A stretch of 64,000 nt of DNA from Prochlorococcus sp. AG-402-O21 (GTDB lineage: Bacteria; Cyanobacteriota; Cyanobacteriia; PCC-6307; Cyanobiaceae): positions 24,065 through 88,064 of the forward strand of contig QCIZ01000007.1 in NCBI GenBank assembly GCA_003216375.1, in the 5' to 3' direction. Below the pieces are notes generated by a model, which had not been told where the DNA came from, did no database searches, and was given only the letters and a program-made list of their open reading frames with translations. This document shows positions 42,491-50,858 of this stretch, piece after piece. Position 1 is the stretch's first letter. Each line of letters starts with the position of its first letter. Position numbers and translations under genes: made by a program.

Positions 42491-42796
42491 ATGTCATCTG
42501 CTGATTCTATTTTCTTTAAGAGTCGAGCAGAATGTTTTAGTAATAGTAAGCTTCATTCCTTAGATAAATATTGGAGTATAAACAACTCACACCCTATGCA
42601 TAACCAAATGCATGAAATAATTGAAAACATTTTAAATGCTAGAGGTGAAAAGACTATCAAGCAGTCAAGATTAGATTTGGTTAGGAACCTTGAAAGATCT
42701 TTATCAATCTCCACTCCTATGGGGCGTTTGAGTGCAAATATAATTTCTTTTATTTCAAGTTTAATTATGTCTAAGGTTAAGCCAACTAATTTATGA
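42491..42796 (+). CDS. Hypothetical helical protein
   Basis: About 101 residues. MHNQMHEIIENILNARGEK is helical. An upstream ATG at 42485 adds two residues. No domain is recognised. Confidence 0.5.
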   Translation: MSSADSIFFKSRAECFSNSKLHSLDKYWSINNSHPMHNQMHEIIENILNARGEKTIKQSRLDLVRNLERSLSISTPMGRLSANIISFISSLIMSKVKPTNL

Positions 42797-42805
42797 ATAT
42801 CTAAA

Positions 42806-43009
42806 ATGAGTAGTCAATATAAATCTTTAATTGAAGCGAGAGATCAATGGAAAAGTGATATAAAAATGTACAAAGATTTTCTTAAAGGAGAGTCTAAAAC
42901 CTTTGAAGGTAGATACGGTGCGGAAGAATATATTTCAATGGCTGAGAATAGATTGAATGATATCAACCTAAAATTAAAGGAAATAGAGAAAGAAAATCTA
43001 CCTGACTAG
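42806..43009 (+). CDS. Small coiled-coil-like protein
   Basis: 67 residues. RDQWKSDIKMYKDFLKGE and an acidic end. Its stop meets the convergent short frame at 43006. Confidence 0.5.
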   Translation: MSSQYKSLIEARDQWKSDIKMYKDFLKGESKTFEGRYGAEEYISMAENRLNDINLKLKEIEKENLPD

Positions 43010-43059
43010 ATCAAAGATGAGAAGCCGGCGGTTAGGGCGAGCAGTAAAAAGCGTTTCAT
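43006..43059 (-). pseudogene. Signal-peptide-only remnant
   Basis: 17 residues, MKRFLLLALTAGFSSLI, then a stop. Nearly the same as the signal peptide of the protein at 61418 (MKRFLLLVLTTGLLSP). Its ATG overlaps the stop of the upstream gene (ATGA). The mature part is gone, so it looks like a truncated exported-protein gene. It is GC-richer than its surroundings. Confidence 0.5.
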
Positions 43060-43445
43060 TTTAATTCTCTTAAAATAGCTCGTGAAAATTCAAAGAACCC
43101 CTGAACGAGCACCCTTGAATAGACGGAAGTAATTGCTAATGTCCAATAAAACAATGGAATAACAAGGAGAATCCACCAAATCCTGAAAATATTTGACCAG
43201 ATAAAATTTAAAGTTGGTATAACTCCAACAAATATCAAGCTTAAAAGAAAAACCACTATCAATACAAATTTCTTACCACCTTTCGTCTTAATAAATGTCA
43301 GTAAAGGTCTTATAAATTTTTTAGGTAGCAAATCTCCCCAACGAGATGGTCGATACTTTATCCAAAAGCCCATATCTTTTCTCATCTGCCTGTCATAGGC
43401 TGCAAGAATTTCTTTTAGTGTCTTCTTATTAGTCAAGCGGTTCAT
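43056..43445 (-). CDS. Membrane protein, two helices
   Basis: 129 residues from ATG at 43445: a basic N-terminus (RPSRWGDLLPKKFIRPL) and two helices (VLIVVFLLSLIFVGVIP; WWILLVIPLFYWTLAI). One-base overlap with the upstream stop. Function unknown. Confidence 0.55.
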   Translation of the reverse strand: MNRLTNKKTLKEILAAYDRQMRKDMGFWIKYRPSRWGDLLPKKFIRPLLTFIKTKGGKKFVLIVVFLLSLIFVGVIPTLNFIWSNIFRIWWILLVIPLFYWTLAITSVYSRVLVQGFFEFSRAILRELK

Positions 43446-43837
43446 TATTTCCCTTTTAGTAATCCATATGTACACAAAACTGGGTTTGCAATTAGAACAA
43501 TCCAAAACGGTGGTGGTGGACCAGCATCAACAATGACTCCTGCATTAAGAGTGTTGAATACTGCAACTATTAAGAGGCAAGACATTAATGCCAATTCACC
43601 TAGTAAAACTTTCTTGGCAGCTTCGTGATCTCTGATGGAACTAGAAATTATCAATAAGAAGCCAATACCTATATTTGTTGCTGCAACAACATCTGCTGTT
43701 CCTCTAATAAATAACAATGTCTCTGCTGAGACTGATGGGGCAATGGTATCAACAGAAAAAATCAACATGCTTATTAGCAGTACCCCCAATACCAAATGAA
43801 GAGATCCAACAGTTTTTAGGATTGTTTTTATTTTCAT
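43445..43837 (-). CDS. Four-helix membrane protein
   Basis: 130 residues with four hydrophobic segments and a PPPPF loop. Middle of a minus-strand run 44131-43006. No family is recognised. Confidence 0.55.
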   Translation of the reverse strand: MKIKTILKTVGSLHLVLGVLLISMLIFSVDTIAPSVSAETLLFIRGTADVVAATNIGIGFLLIISSSIRDHEAAKKVLLGELALMSCLLIVAVFNTLNAGVIVDAGPPPPFWIVLIANPVLCTYGLLKGK

Positions 43838-44131
43838 TTATTTACCAATAGCTTTTTGACTGGTACAGGTTTGATAGGCCAAAGCTTTAGCAAAGTCATT
43901 TGTATCAAGTCCAAACTCTTCTAATTGTTTCGCATTAAATTTTTCAAGAACTTCAGGGACGGTATAAAGCTCTGAATATGTACGAACACACGAATTTTTA
44001 TTCCTTGATTCTTGAATGACAGGATTGACCCAGCATCCAAATAGAACTAAGAATCCACCAAAAGTAACGACTCTTCTATGGTTTCTCCACCATTCATAAC
44101 TGTTGAGATTTAGTGCTTTTTTTAAATCCAT
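43838..44131 (-). CDS. Small membrane protein, LNSYEWWRNHRR family
   Basis: 97 residues. LNLNSYEWWRNHRRVVTFGG is the same module as in the gene at 9550. The C-terminal half differs. ACTTCGAC lies 17 bases before the ATG. First gene of the run. Confidence 0.6.
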   Translation of the reverse strand: MDLKKALNLNSYEWWRNHRRVVTFGGFLVLFGCWVNPVIQESRNKNSCVRTYSELYTVPEVLEKFNAKQLEEFGLDTNDFAKALAYQTCTSQKAIGK

Positions 44132-44207
44132 GAAATAAAGTTTTTTGTCGAAGTCGCAGAACTTGTTGGTTCTCACTCGACATTAACCAAGAATTTTAAA
44201 AACTAAA

Positions 44208-44414
44208 ATGACCTCCTTTACATGCGTAATGGTATGGCTTTGTGTCGCAGTGTTGTTACCCCTGATGCTCTTTATCTGGGCGTTAGAAAATAAAGAACAA
44301 GAATTAACAGGTATAGAAATTATGGGTGTAGCTGGAGAAAGATTACAACTATTTATAATGTCTCCCCGACAACAGTTAGAAGGTGGTCTATACCTAAATA
44401 AATACTTTATCTAA
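44208..44414 (+). CDS. Small membrane protein, tail overlapping an HTH relic
   Basis: 68 residues. The first ~28 form a clear helix (VMVWLCVAVLLPLMLFIWAL). The second half coincides with an HTH relic in another frame and may not be original sequence. Confidence 0.4.
   Translation: MTSFTCVMVWLCVAVLLPLMLFIWALENKEQELTGIEIMGVAGERLQLFIMSPRQQLEGGLYLNKYFI
44312..44401 (+). pseudogene. Helix-turn-helix relic, copy 5
   Basis: SWRKITTIYNVSPTTVRRWS and three more residues to a stop, in a frame different from the overlapping gene. Upstream it reads YRNYGC as in copy 1. No start codon. Helps define the consensus HTH. Confidence 0.5.
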
Positions 44415-44415
44415 C

Positions 44416-44589
44416 ATGGCAAAGGCATTTCGTGTTGATGCAGGATTTGATAACCCTGATGTAAGTCGGACATTTTTGTGGATTCAATTTGGTGTCTTTA
44501 CTGGATTAAATGTTCTTTTTCTAGTTGTGTTCCTTTTATATAAATTCAATCCTGCTTTTCATAGTGTGATCACTGGAAGACCTGTATAG
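44416..44589 (+). CDS. 57-residue one-helix protein
   Basis: A polar N-terminus (RVDAGFDNPDVSRTF), then a helix (FGVFTGLNVLFLVVFLLY) and a short tail. Function unknown. Confidence 0.55.
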   Translation: MAKAFRVDAGFDNPDVSRTFLWIQFGVFTGLNVLFLVVFLLYKFNPAFHSVITGRPV

Positions 44590-44712
44590 CATCTTCATCA
44601 GTTGGTGGCCAATGCCTAATAAGTTCCTTTTTTACGACAATTAAAGTAGTGCTTTCCTACTCCCTACAACCCAAAAGAAGGATTAGGACAAGGGAGTAAG
44701 AGAGGAGGTCTT

Positions 44713-44802
44713 ATGAGACTATTCACTCCATTCACCATCCCTAAAAAGGAAAACTGCGATCTTTGCAGGATTAAAAGGAATAATCAGAAGAGGGGCAAAT
44801 AG
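44713..44802 (+). CDS. 29-residue CxxC peptide
   Basis: An excellent AGGAGGT ribosome site 6 bases upstream. The peptide has CDLC between basic stretches and a terminator overlaps its end. The strong site argues that this tiny gene is expressed. Confidence 0.55.
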   Translation: MRLFTPFTIPKKENCDLCRIKRNNQKRGK

Positions 44803-44815
44803 CCTCTCTTTTTAT
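44788..44815 (+). terminator. Rho-independent terminator
   Basis: AGAGG and CCTCT with an inner GGC/GCC pair, then TTTTTAT. Confidence 0.65.
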
Positions 44816-44896
44816 CGATTGCTTGCCTCCTGCCATACAAAATTTTCAATAAAAAAAGCCCTTATACAAAGAGCTCGTAACATCATCTGATTGATC

Positions 44897-44908
44897 CCCA
44901 TCACCCAG
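44897..44908 (+). repeat. CCCATCACCCAG box
   Basis: First of three boxes in this second locus. Sequence before it (TTGATCC) resembles that before the box at 438 (AGGATCC). Confidence 0.55.
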
Positions 44909-45011
44909 TGATGATAAAAACAATAGTCAGTGTAATTAATTCAGTCAAGCAATTAGGGCTAATCCAACGCTTTACTAGATTTAATTCTGTTTTTGGTAGT
45001 CGAATGAATAC

Positions 45012-45194
45012 TTAATTGTGACCAATACGACAACCAAGTTGAATTAAGCCTCGATCTAATAGTCGACCAAGCTTCAAAGCTGTCGCCTCTTCAACTCGTG
45101 AAAAATGAGACTGATTTGATGTCAGCCAATTCATTTCATCTGAAGTAATCACTCCAGTAGAAATTGATTTAAGAAAAAGCAATCCAAGATTCAT
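45012..45194 (-). CDS. 60-residue soluble protein
   Basis: Helical, with EEATALKLGRLLDRGLIQLG. It lies between two CCCATCACCCAG boxes. Function unknown. Confidence 0.6.
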   Translation of the reverse strand: MNLGLLFLKSISTGVITSDEMNWLTSNQSHFSRVEEATALKLGRLLDRGLIQLGCRIGHN

Positions 45195-45274
45195 AGAATT
45201 AATTAGAAAGAAGTAAAGGTCAAGCCTCAGGTTGTGCTAACGATGCTTGGACTTTATGAACCAAAAAACTGAGA

Positions 45275-45472
45275 CCCATCACCCAGTCATAGAAACCTTA
45301 GTAAGGACTCAGATATTTTCAAGATCCCATAACACCATATAAAGATTCACATAACAAAACTTCACCATTAGACGCCACATGTAGCGGGGGTTGCTTCTTT
45401 AAAGAAATGGGGCTAAAAATAGTATCCCCATCACCCAGGCCGTAGGACACCATACCTAGGGTCTTTTTTATT
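45275..45472 (+). ncRNA. Second CCCATCACCCAG RNA candidate
   Basis: Boxes at 45275-45286 and 45427-45438 and a terminator at 45437-45470 that matches 595-628. A run of five G lies where the first locus has ten. Sequence between the boxes is not conserved. RNA identity is inferred from repeat and terminator only. Confidence 0.4.
45437..45470 (+). terminator. Terminator of the second CCCATCACCCAG unit
   Basis: AGGCC-G-TAGG pairs with CCTAGGGTCT around ACACCATA, followed by TTTTTT. Confidence 0.7.
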
Positions 45473-45657
45473 GAAAATTGCTGCAATGGCTAAATTTAAG
45501 CAATAGTTTTTCAGATCTTCTGTGGATAACTCTTTATCTCTTTAAATGAAAAATGTTTAAATGAATCTCATTCTTGCTTTCATCATCCCGATTGGGAAAA
45601 CAGCTTTTAATTGATTCATTAGCTTTTTCTAGTAGACAGGAATAATTCTTTCATTTT

Positions 45658-45744
45658 TTATTTTCTTGTCATTCGATAAGTGACATAAAAGAACAATCCG
45701 AGTACTGCAAGATTTGCGATGGCATAACTAACGGCAATTCCCAT
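45658..45744 (-). CDS. 28-residue one-helix peptide downstream of Nif11 gene
   Basis: SYAIANLAVLGLFFYVTY. Its ATG overlaps the Nif11-type gene's stop (TAATG), so the two are co-translated. Confidence 0.5.
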   Translation of the reverse strand: MGIAVSYAIANLAVLGLFFYVTYRMTRK

Positions 45745-46010
45745 TAGTACCCACTTTTATAATTTTTTTCATTTGGGTCTATTCCACTCTCACCAAAGCT
45801 ATAAGAGGGAGATGTGTCTTGTTTCTTAATTTTTACACCAGCAATATTTTCTTTTGAGGCCGCTTTTAAGTCATCACCTGAAAATTGATAACCAAATCCC
45901 GATGCTATTTCTGCAATTTCATTCGCGGTAGCAGCAACTCTTATGGCATTGAGTAATTCTTTATTCTTTTGAAGCTCTGTAAGAAAGGCCTTTAGTTGAT
46001 TTAGTGCCAT
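45744..46010 (-). CDS. Nif11-type peptide/protein
   Basis: 88 residues from ATG at 46010. QLKAFLTELQKNKELLNAIR and IAEIASGFGYQFSGDDLKAA form the full Nif11 domain. There is no GG or GA leader cleavage site with a Cys/Ser/Thr core, so it may not be a RiPP precursor. Coupled to a tiny membrane peptide. Function unknown. Confidence 0.75.
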   Translation of the reverse strand: MALNQLKAFLTELQKNKELLNAIRVAATANEIAEIASGFGYQFSGDDLKAASKENIAGVKIKKQDTSPSYSFGESGIDPNEKNYKSGY

Positions 46011-46039
46011 GGTCTCATTATGACTAACCCGTTTGCCAC

Positions 46040-46366
46040 TTAGGAGACCAGACTTGAATGTTTTAGCCAATTAGTGATTGTTACGCAAACAGAAAAATTT
46101 ACTAGCATCATTCCAAGTGCTCCCAACATTTTGTAGTTTGGGTTCTTATTCATAAGAGAAAATATTTTAGATAAAAAACCTTCTTTTGTTTTGGTGGGAT
46201 TTAAGTCCACGGGTTTTTCTAATTGAGTTAACACTTGAGAATTAATTTCAGTCACTTTTAAAAAGAGAATTTTTTTGTTCGTAAGAGCATAAAGAGCGAT
46301 TCGCTTTAATGGCTGATTATTTATACAAACCAGAGTAATAAGTGGTGTTGGATAAAAATTGCTCAA
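46040..46366 (-). CDS. Small protein with one membrane helix
   Basis: 108 residues, N-terminal half beta-like (ITLVCINNQPLKRIALYALT), C-terminal helix (LGALGMMLVNFSVCVTI). Directly upstream of the Nif11 gene on the same strand. The start could be internal. Confidence 0.5.
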   Translation of the reverse strand: MSNFYPTPLITLVCINNQPLKRIALYALTNKKILFLKVTEINSQVLTQLEKPVDLNPTKTKEGFLSKIFSLMNKNPNYKMLGALGMMLVNFSVCVTITNWLKHSSLVS

Positions 46367-46486
46367 TTTTATGATGTAAGTTTCAATGATTCTTGACAGT
46401 TAAAAAACTAAAGTTAGTTCTAATTTTTACTGGTTTTTGTGCGTTATTGGCTAATCCTTTTATATGTACTTCGTTAGCATTATCTT

Positions 46487-46822
46487 TTGATAAGTCCGGT
46501 TCCCATCGTGCTTCAACCGTCAAAGCTAAGAATTATTGAGCAAATTATTGAAGAGTGGATTTATTGCTATCCAAGCAGAACCATTTCACAAGAAAAGATT
46601 GAAATTCTAAAAGAACAACATTATCAAAATCTAAAAGATGATATGAGAGGCGTTGTAAGTGGAATAGTTTCTGCCCCAGCATGGATTTGTCGGGAGATTG
46701 ATTTGGAAGAAGGGGCTAACTGGTTCTTAGTAGTAGCAACTTGCTTGGATTTAATCCACTCTAATAAAGAGGGGAAAATAATTACTAAATATACTGATCA
46801 TTTTTATAACAACCTTGGCTGA
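46487..46822 (+). CDS. Hypothetical soluble protein
   Basis: 111 residues from TTG (or GTG at 46508). KLRIIEQIIEEWIYCYPSRT and GIVSAPAWICREIDLEEG are the main blocks. No family is recognised. Confidence 0.5.
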   Translation: MISPVPIVLQPSKLRIIEQIIEEWIYCYPSRTISQEKIEILKEQHYQNLKDDMRGVVSGIVSAPAWICREIDLEEGANWFLVVATCLDLIHSNKEGKIITKYTDHFYNNLG

Positions 46823-47020
46823 TCAATAATTGTCTAGTTATTTCAGTCCCTAACTACCTAAGGGCTGATATTAATAACAAGATTGATTGGTTTTCAACTT
46901 AACTTTTTACCTCCTATACCTTTCCCTAACTTTTAGAAAACAGGGACATATGTATTTTGTTGATTTTTTATACATCAATGGATCATCCTTTTTAGCTATA
47001 AATGATTTTTATTTAAACCA

Positions 47021-47377
47021 ATGTGGTCTAACATTCGCCTTTCTATTTATGGCGTAACGGCACTAGCTGGATTGATTTGGCCTTTTTATTTTATAGCCAA
47101 ATTTGTCGGTCAGGTTCAAAGTGGTTCTGTCGGAAGCTCAATTATCGAAATAGCTAATTCATTTATTGATGGAGCTTGGGCAACACCAACATCTGGTTTC
47201 GTTTCTGCTGATACAGCAGTTCTATTAATCGGAATATTTGCTTTCTATGCTGCCGAGGGGAAAAGACTGCAAATGAAATTATGGGGTGTTTACTTCCCTA
47301 TCACTTTTCTCATTTCATTAGCCTTCTCATTTGGTGCTTTTATGTTTATGAGAGAAAGAAGTATCAATGGCGATTAG
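47021..47377 (+). CDS. DUF2834-like membrane protein
   Basis: 118 residues, three helices. GFVSADTAVLLIGIFAFYAA followed by EGKRLQMKLWGVY is the pattern of DUF2834. Role unknown. Confidence 0.65.
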   Translation: MWSNIRLSIYGVTALAGLIWPFYFIAKFVGQVQSGSVGSSIIEIANSFIDGAWATPTSGFVSADTAVLLIGIFAFYAAEGKRLQMKLWGVYFPITFLISLAFSFGAFMFMRERSINGD

Positions 47378-47413
47378 AAAACTAAAGATAAAGATTATTG
47401 TCTTTGATTTTAA

Positions 47414-47770
47414 TTACTTGTCATTAGTCGCTTCATAAGCAAGACCATTTTGTTTAGCATATCGATTTGCGAAACGCATGAATCTATTAAAATCTCTTTG
47501 TGACTTCCAACAGTAAACAGCCTCTATAGCAGTATATTTCCCATTTTTTTTTGAAACAGCGATATTTATTTCTCTAGTAGTTATTTTCCCTTCTTCGTCA
47601 ATTAAATACATCCCCTGTATTTCTTTAAAATTATCTGACAATAATGCGTCAGGACTATTAAATCTGAAAAAAGCTTGTCCTGCTTGACCATCTTTGCTTT
47701 TTGTAAGCCTTATTTCTGGAATAACTTTTTCGTCGACACCGTAAAAAAATTGTATCGCAACATCCTTCAT
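47414..47770 (-). CDS. psb28: Psb28 family photosystem II assembly factor
   Basis: 118 residues. IQFFYGVDEKVIPEIRLTKS, GMYLIDEEGKITTREINI and the end RFMRFANRYAKQNGL are Psb28 blocks. Psb28 binds CP47 assembly intermediates. The mid part differs from standard Psb28, and an island location suggests an extra copy (Psb28-2 type), which cannot be settled here. Confidence 0.85.
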   Translation of the reverse strand: MKDVAIQFFYGVDEKVIPEIRLTKSKDGQAGQAFFRFNSPDALLSDNFKEIQGMYLIDEEGKITTREINIAVSKKNGKYTAIEAVYCWKSQRDFNRFMRFANRYAKQNGLAYEATNDK

Positions 47771-47994
47771 CTACTTTTCTTGATTTCTTTTTTACTTTAA
47801 ATGCTTTTTTAGAGAGAACTTTAGAGAATGTCATTGCATACATCGATATGTAGTCGCTATTACTATCAGGGAATCTTCAAAAAGCTTTTATGTAAAATAG
47901 TAAGTTTATTAAAATAAAGCATTTTAAAAATTTCAACAAGTTAATGATTACAATGCCTCTGAGAGTTAATTCGTTTGAGGTCTTGTACTAAAGC

Positions 47995-48696
47995 ATGAAT
48001 AAATATTTTGATCAGCCAATTGTTATACTTGGTGGTTTCTTGATTGACGGTAGTGCATATAAGGAAATGACAGAATATATTAAAAGTAGAACAAAAAACA
48101 AAGTAGTAATAGTTCCAGTAAATAAAATAGAGTGGCTATGTACTAATTGGTCATTTGGTTGGAAGATCATTCTTGATAAAGTTGATAAAATAGTGAATGA
48201 ATTATCGAACGAATCGTCTACAAATAAAGTCACTTTGATAGGTCATAGCTCTGGAGGCATGATCCTCAGATTGTATTTATCAGATCTTTTATTTAGTCGG
48301 AAGATATACAATGGTAAGGATTATGCCAATTGCTTAATTACCTTAGGAAGTCCCAATCAAGCAAAAAGAGCCACATATCTACGTAATTTTGTAAGCTCTA
48401 AATTGCCAGGTAGTTTCTATAGCGCAGATGTTAGTTATATATCTGTTGCTGGTGAATTAGACTTGAACGGACCTATTGCGACAAAAACCTCACTGAGGTT
48501 AAGCAGGTCATCTTATAGAGCATTAAATGGGAATGGAGATGTTATTGGAGATGGACTAGTTCCTAGAGATTCAGCATTACTAATTGGCTCAAAACAGGTA
48601 GTGATGAAAGAGACAGCACACGGAAAAGCTTTTGGTAAGGATTGGTATGGTTCTAAAAATAAAGTTGAAGAATGGTTGAATAAATCTTCGATATGA
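47995..48696 (+). CDS. Alpha/beta hydrolase, lipase/PGAP1-like
   Basis: 233 residues. GHSSGG is the nucleophile elbow (Ser about residue 84). LITLGSPNQAKRA and GDGLVPRDSA (likely acid) and ETAHGKAF (likely His) follow in the right order. Similar to cyanobacterial and plant lipase-like proteins. Substrate unknown. Confidence 0.8.
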   Translation: MNKYFDQPIVILGGFLIDGSAYKEMTEYIKSRTKNKVVIVPVNKIEWLCTNWSFGWKIILDKVDKIVNELSNESSTNKVTLIGHSSGGMILRLYLSDLLFSRKIYNGKDYANCLITLGSPNQAKRATYLRNFVSSKLPGSFYSADVSYISVAGELDLNGPIATKTSLRLSRSSYRALNGNGDVIGDGLVPRDSALLIGSKQVVMKETAHGKAFGKDWYGSKNKVEEWLNKSSI

Positions 48697-48855
48697 TATA
48701 GAAGTAATTTAGAGGTTTAGATTTAATTAGATTTTAATTTTTTTCGTAGGCTTCCTTTTGTAAAAGCCATCCAGCTTTAGTAATCACGTATGTAATATTT
48801 GTACATGGCATAAATATTAGAATAACTATCGTAAAGTTGAAATAATTTCTTTCAG

Positions 48856-49875
48856 GTGTCCTTTCAAAAGTTTTTAAAATTGTTTAGAGAAAAGAATAGA
48901 TTGAATGCAGCAGTTCTATTAGTATTTATTGCTTTAGTCATATTTTTGTCTTTAAGTAATGGCTCTGTCGAATTAAGTAGTCATGAATTAATCAAAGCAT
49001 TCTTGAGAGAAGGTGATTTAACTAATCAAATTATTTTTTGGGAGCTCAGGCTCCCTAGATTAATTGCTTCTTTACTTGTTGGCTCTGCTTTAGGTATGTC
49101 TGGAGCTCTCCTACAAGGAATGCTAAGAAATGGGTTGGCAAGTCCTTACTTGCTCGGTATCTCTGCAGGCTCGGGGTTAGTAATTGTTCTGTTAATAAGC
49201 ATGGGTTTATGGCTCTCTTGGATCCCGATTGCTGCATGGATAGGAGCAATTATCACGACGTTAATTGTCTATTGTTTAGCAAAATCGGGGACTTCCATAT
49301 CAGTTGAAAGATTGATTCTTGCAGGGGTTGCTTTAAGTAGTCTTTTTGGGTCTATTCAGTCAATGCTTCTTCTGCAAACAGAAGATGGAAGAGTTCAAGC
49401 TGCTTTGACTTGGTTAATAGGTAGTCTTAATTCCAGAGGGTGGACTGAAATCAAGTTAGCTGGTCCACCAATCATCTTTGCTTTAGTTGTGGGATTATTA
49501 CTCTCAAGACAATTGAATTTATTAGGTTTGGGAGATGAATTATCTGTAGGTTTAGGAAATTCTTTATTTCGTTCAAGATGCTTGATTGGTGCCTCTGCAA
49601 CTCTGTTGGCTGCAAGCTCAGTTAGCGTTGGTGGCTTGATTGGATTTGTAGGTTTGATTGTCCCCCATGCCGTACGATTTTTATTTGGGACAGACTATAA
49701 AGTTGTTCTTCCATTCTCTGCTTTATTAGGTGCCTTTACACTTAGTTCGGCCGATTTGATTGCAAGATCGGGGTCTATTGAATTGCCTGTTGGAATTATC
49801 ACATCATTATTAGGTGCTCCAATTTTTATAGTCTTATTGTATAAAAGACAAAAATCCTTAACTAGTATGAGATAG
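48856..49875 (+). CDS. FecCD family ABC permease (siderophore/heme/B12 type)
   Basis: 339 residues from GTG, about nine or ten helices. GLASPYLLGISAGSGLVIVL and GLIGFVGLIVPHAVRFLFG are the FecCD signatures. It forms the inner-membrane channel with the ATPase six bases downstream. Single-domain, so it probably acts as a homodimer. First gene of the uptake cluster. Confidence 0.92.
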   Translation: MSFQKFLKLFREKNRLNAAVLLVFIALVIFLSLSNGSVELSSHELIKAFLREGDLTNQIIFWELRLPRLIASLLVGSALGMSGALLQGMLRNGLASPYLLGISAGSGLVIVLLISMGLWLSWIPIAAWIGAIITTLIVYCLAKSGTSISVERLILAGVALSSLFGSIQSMLLLQTEDGRVQAALTWLIGSLNSRGWTEIKLAGPPIIFALVVGLLLSRQLNLLGLGDELSVGLGNSLFRSRCLIGASATLLAASSVSVGGLIGFVGLIVPHAVRFLFGTDYKVVLPFSALLGAFTLSSADLIARSGSIELPVGIITSLLGAPIFIVLLYKRQKSLTSMR

Positions 49876-49880
49876 ACGTA

Positions 49881-50660
49881 ATGACACTAATAACAAAAGA
49901 TTTCTCTACCGGTTATGAAGAAAATAAAATCATTAAATCAATAAGTCTCTCATTAGAGAAATCTGAGTGGTTAGGAATTGTTGGAGCGAATGGATCAGGT
50001 AAATCCACTTTCTTAAAAGGTATAAGCCGCATACTTGACGCACATACAGGTAATGCCTATTTGGATGAGCAGGATATTCATCTTTCTTCTACTAAGGAAA
50101 TAGCAAAAAAGATTTCTGTATTACCTCAGCATCAGAGGTCTAATTTAACTCTTACCGTCTATGAATTGGTATGTCTTGGAAGGTCTCCTCATAAAAAATG
50201 GTGGGAACTCGACCTTAATGAAAATGATCATATAAAAGTAGAGAGATCCATCAAATTAACTGATATGACAGCTTTTAAGGATAAACCTGTTGATAGATTA
50301 TCTGGAGGGCAAAGGCAAAGGGCTTTCCTTTCTTTAGCTCTTGCTCAAGATGCAAAAACACTTTTATTGGATGAGCCAACAACTTTTTTAGATCTTCGCT
50401 ATCAACTTCAATTCTTAGAACTACTTAAGAAAATAAACCATGAACAAGAAATTTCAATTATTACTGTTATTCATGACTTGAATCTAGCTGCAAGATACTG
50501 CGACCGGATTGCAGTATTAAAAGAGGGTGAATTATTAGCTATTGGCTCACCTAGGCAAGTGCTAAATAACCAATTAATGAAAAAAGCATTCCGAGTTGAG
50601 ACATGCCAAATAGAGACTCCTGTAGGTCTGCAAATCTGCACAATTAAATCTGACCAATAA
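49881..50660 (+). CDS. ABC transporter ATPase (FecE/FhuC-like)
   Basis: 259 residues. Walker A GANGSGKST, Q-loop near VLPQHQ, signature LSGGQRQRAFLSLALAQ, Walker B TLLLDEPTTFLD and the switch His of VIHDLN. All residues for ATP hydrolysis are present. It powers the permease at 48856. Confidence 0.93.
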   Translation: MTLITKDFSTGYEENKIIKSISLSLEKSEWLGIVGANGSGKSTFLKGISRILDAHTGNAYLDEQDIHLSSTKEIAKKISVLPQHQRSNLTLTVYELVCLGRSPHKKWWELDLNENDHIKVERSIKLTDMTAFKDKPVDRLSGGQRQRAFLSLALAQDAKTLLLDEPTTFLDLRYQLQFLELLKKINHEQEISIITVIHDLNLAARYCDRIAVLKEGELLAIGSPRQVLNNQLMKKAFRVETCQIETPVGLQICTIKSDQ

Positions 50661-50858
50661 GATTGGAGCCTTAGCGCGGGCATGATTTTAGTATATTTTA
50701 TTTCAAATAAACCAATTAATTGATACGTCTATGCCCAAGCACGGTGTTAGTGAGTACTTTTACAGGTTGGTTTGTATAATTAGCTACTATATAGGAAAGT
50801 TTAAATTCGGTTATTGCTTTATAAAAAGTAGGTATATATCTTGTTGTGTGAGGCAAGA

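Noticed and set aside
42585..42600. Yfr1-like core sequence
   Set aside because: Only part of the expected conserved motif, and it lies inside a protein-coding frame.
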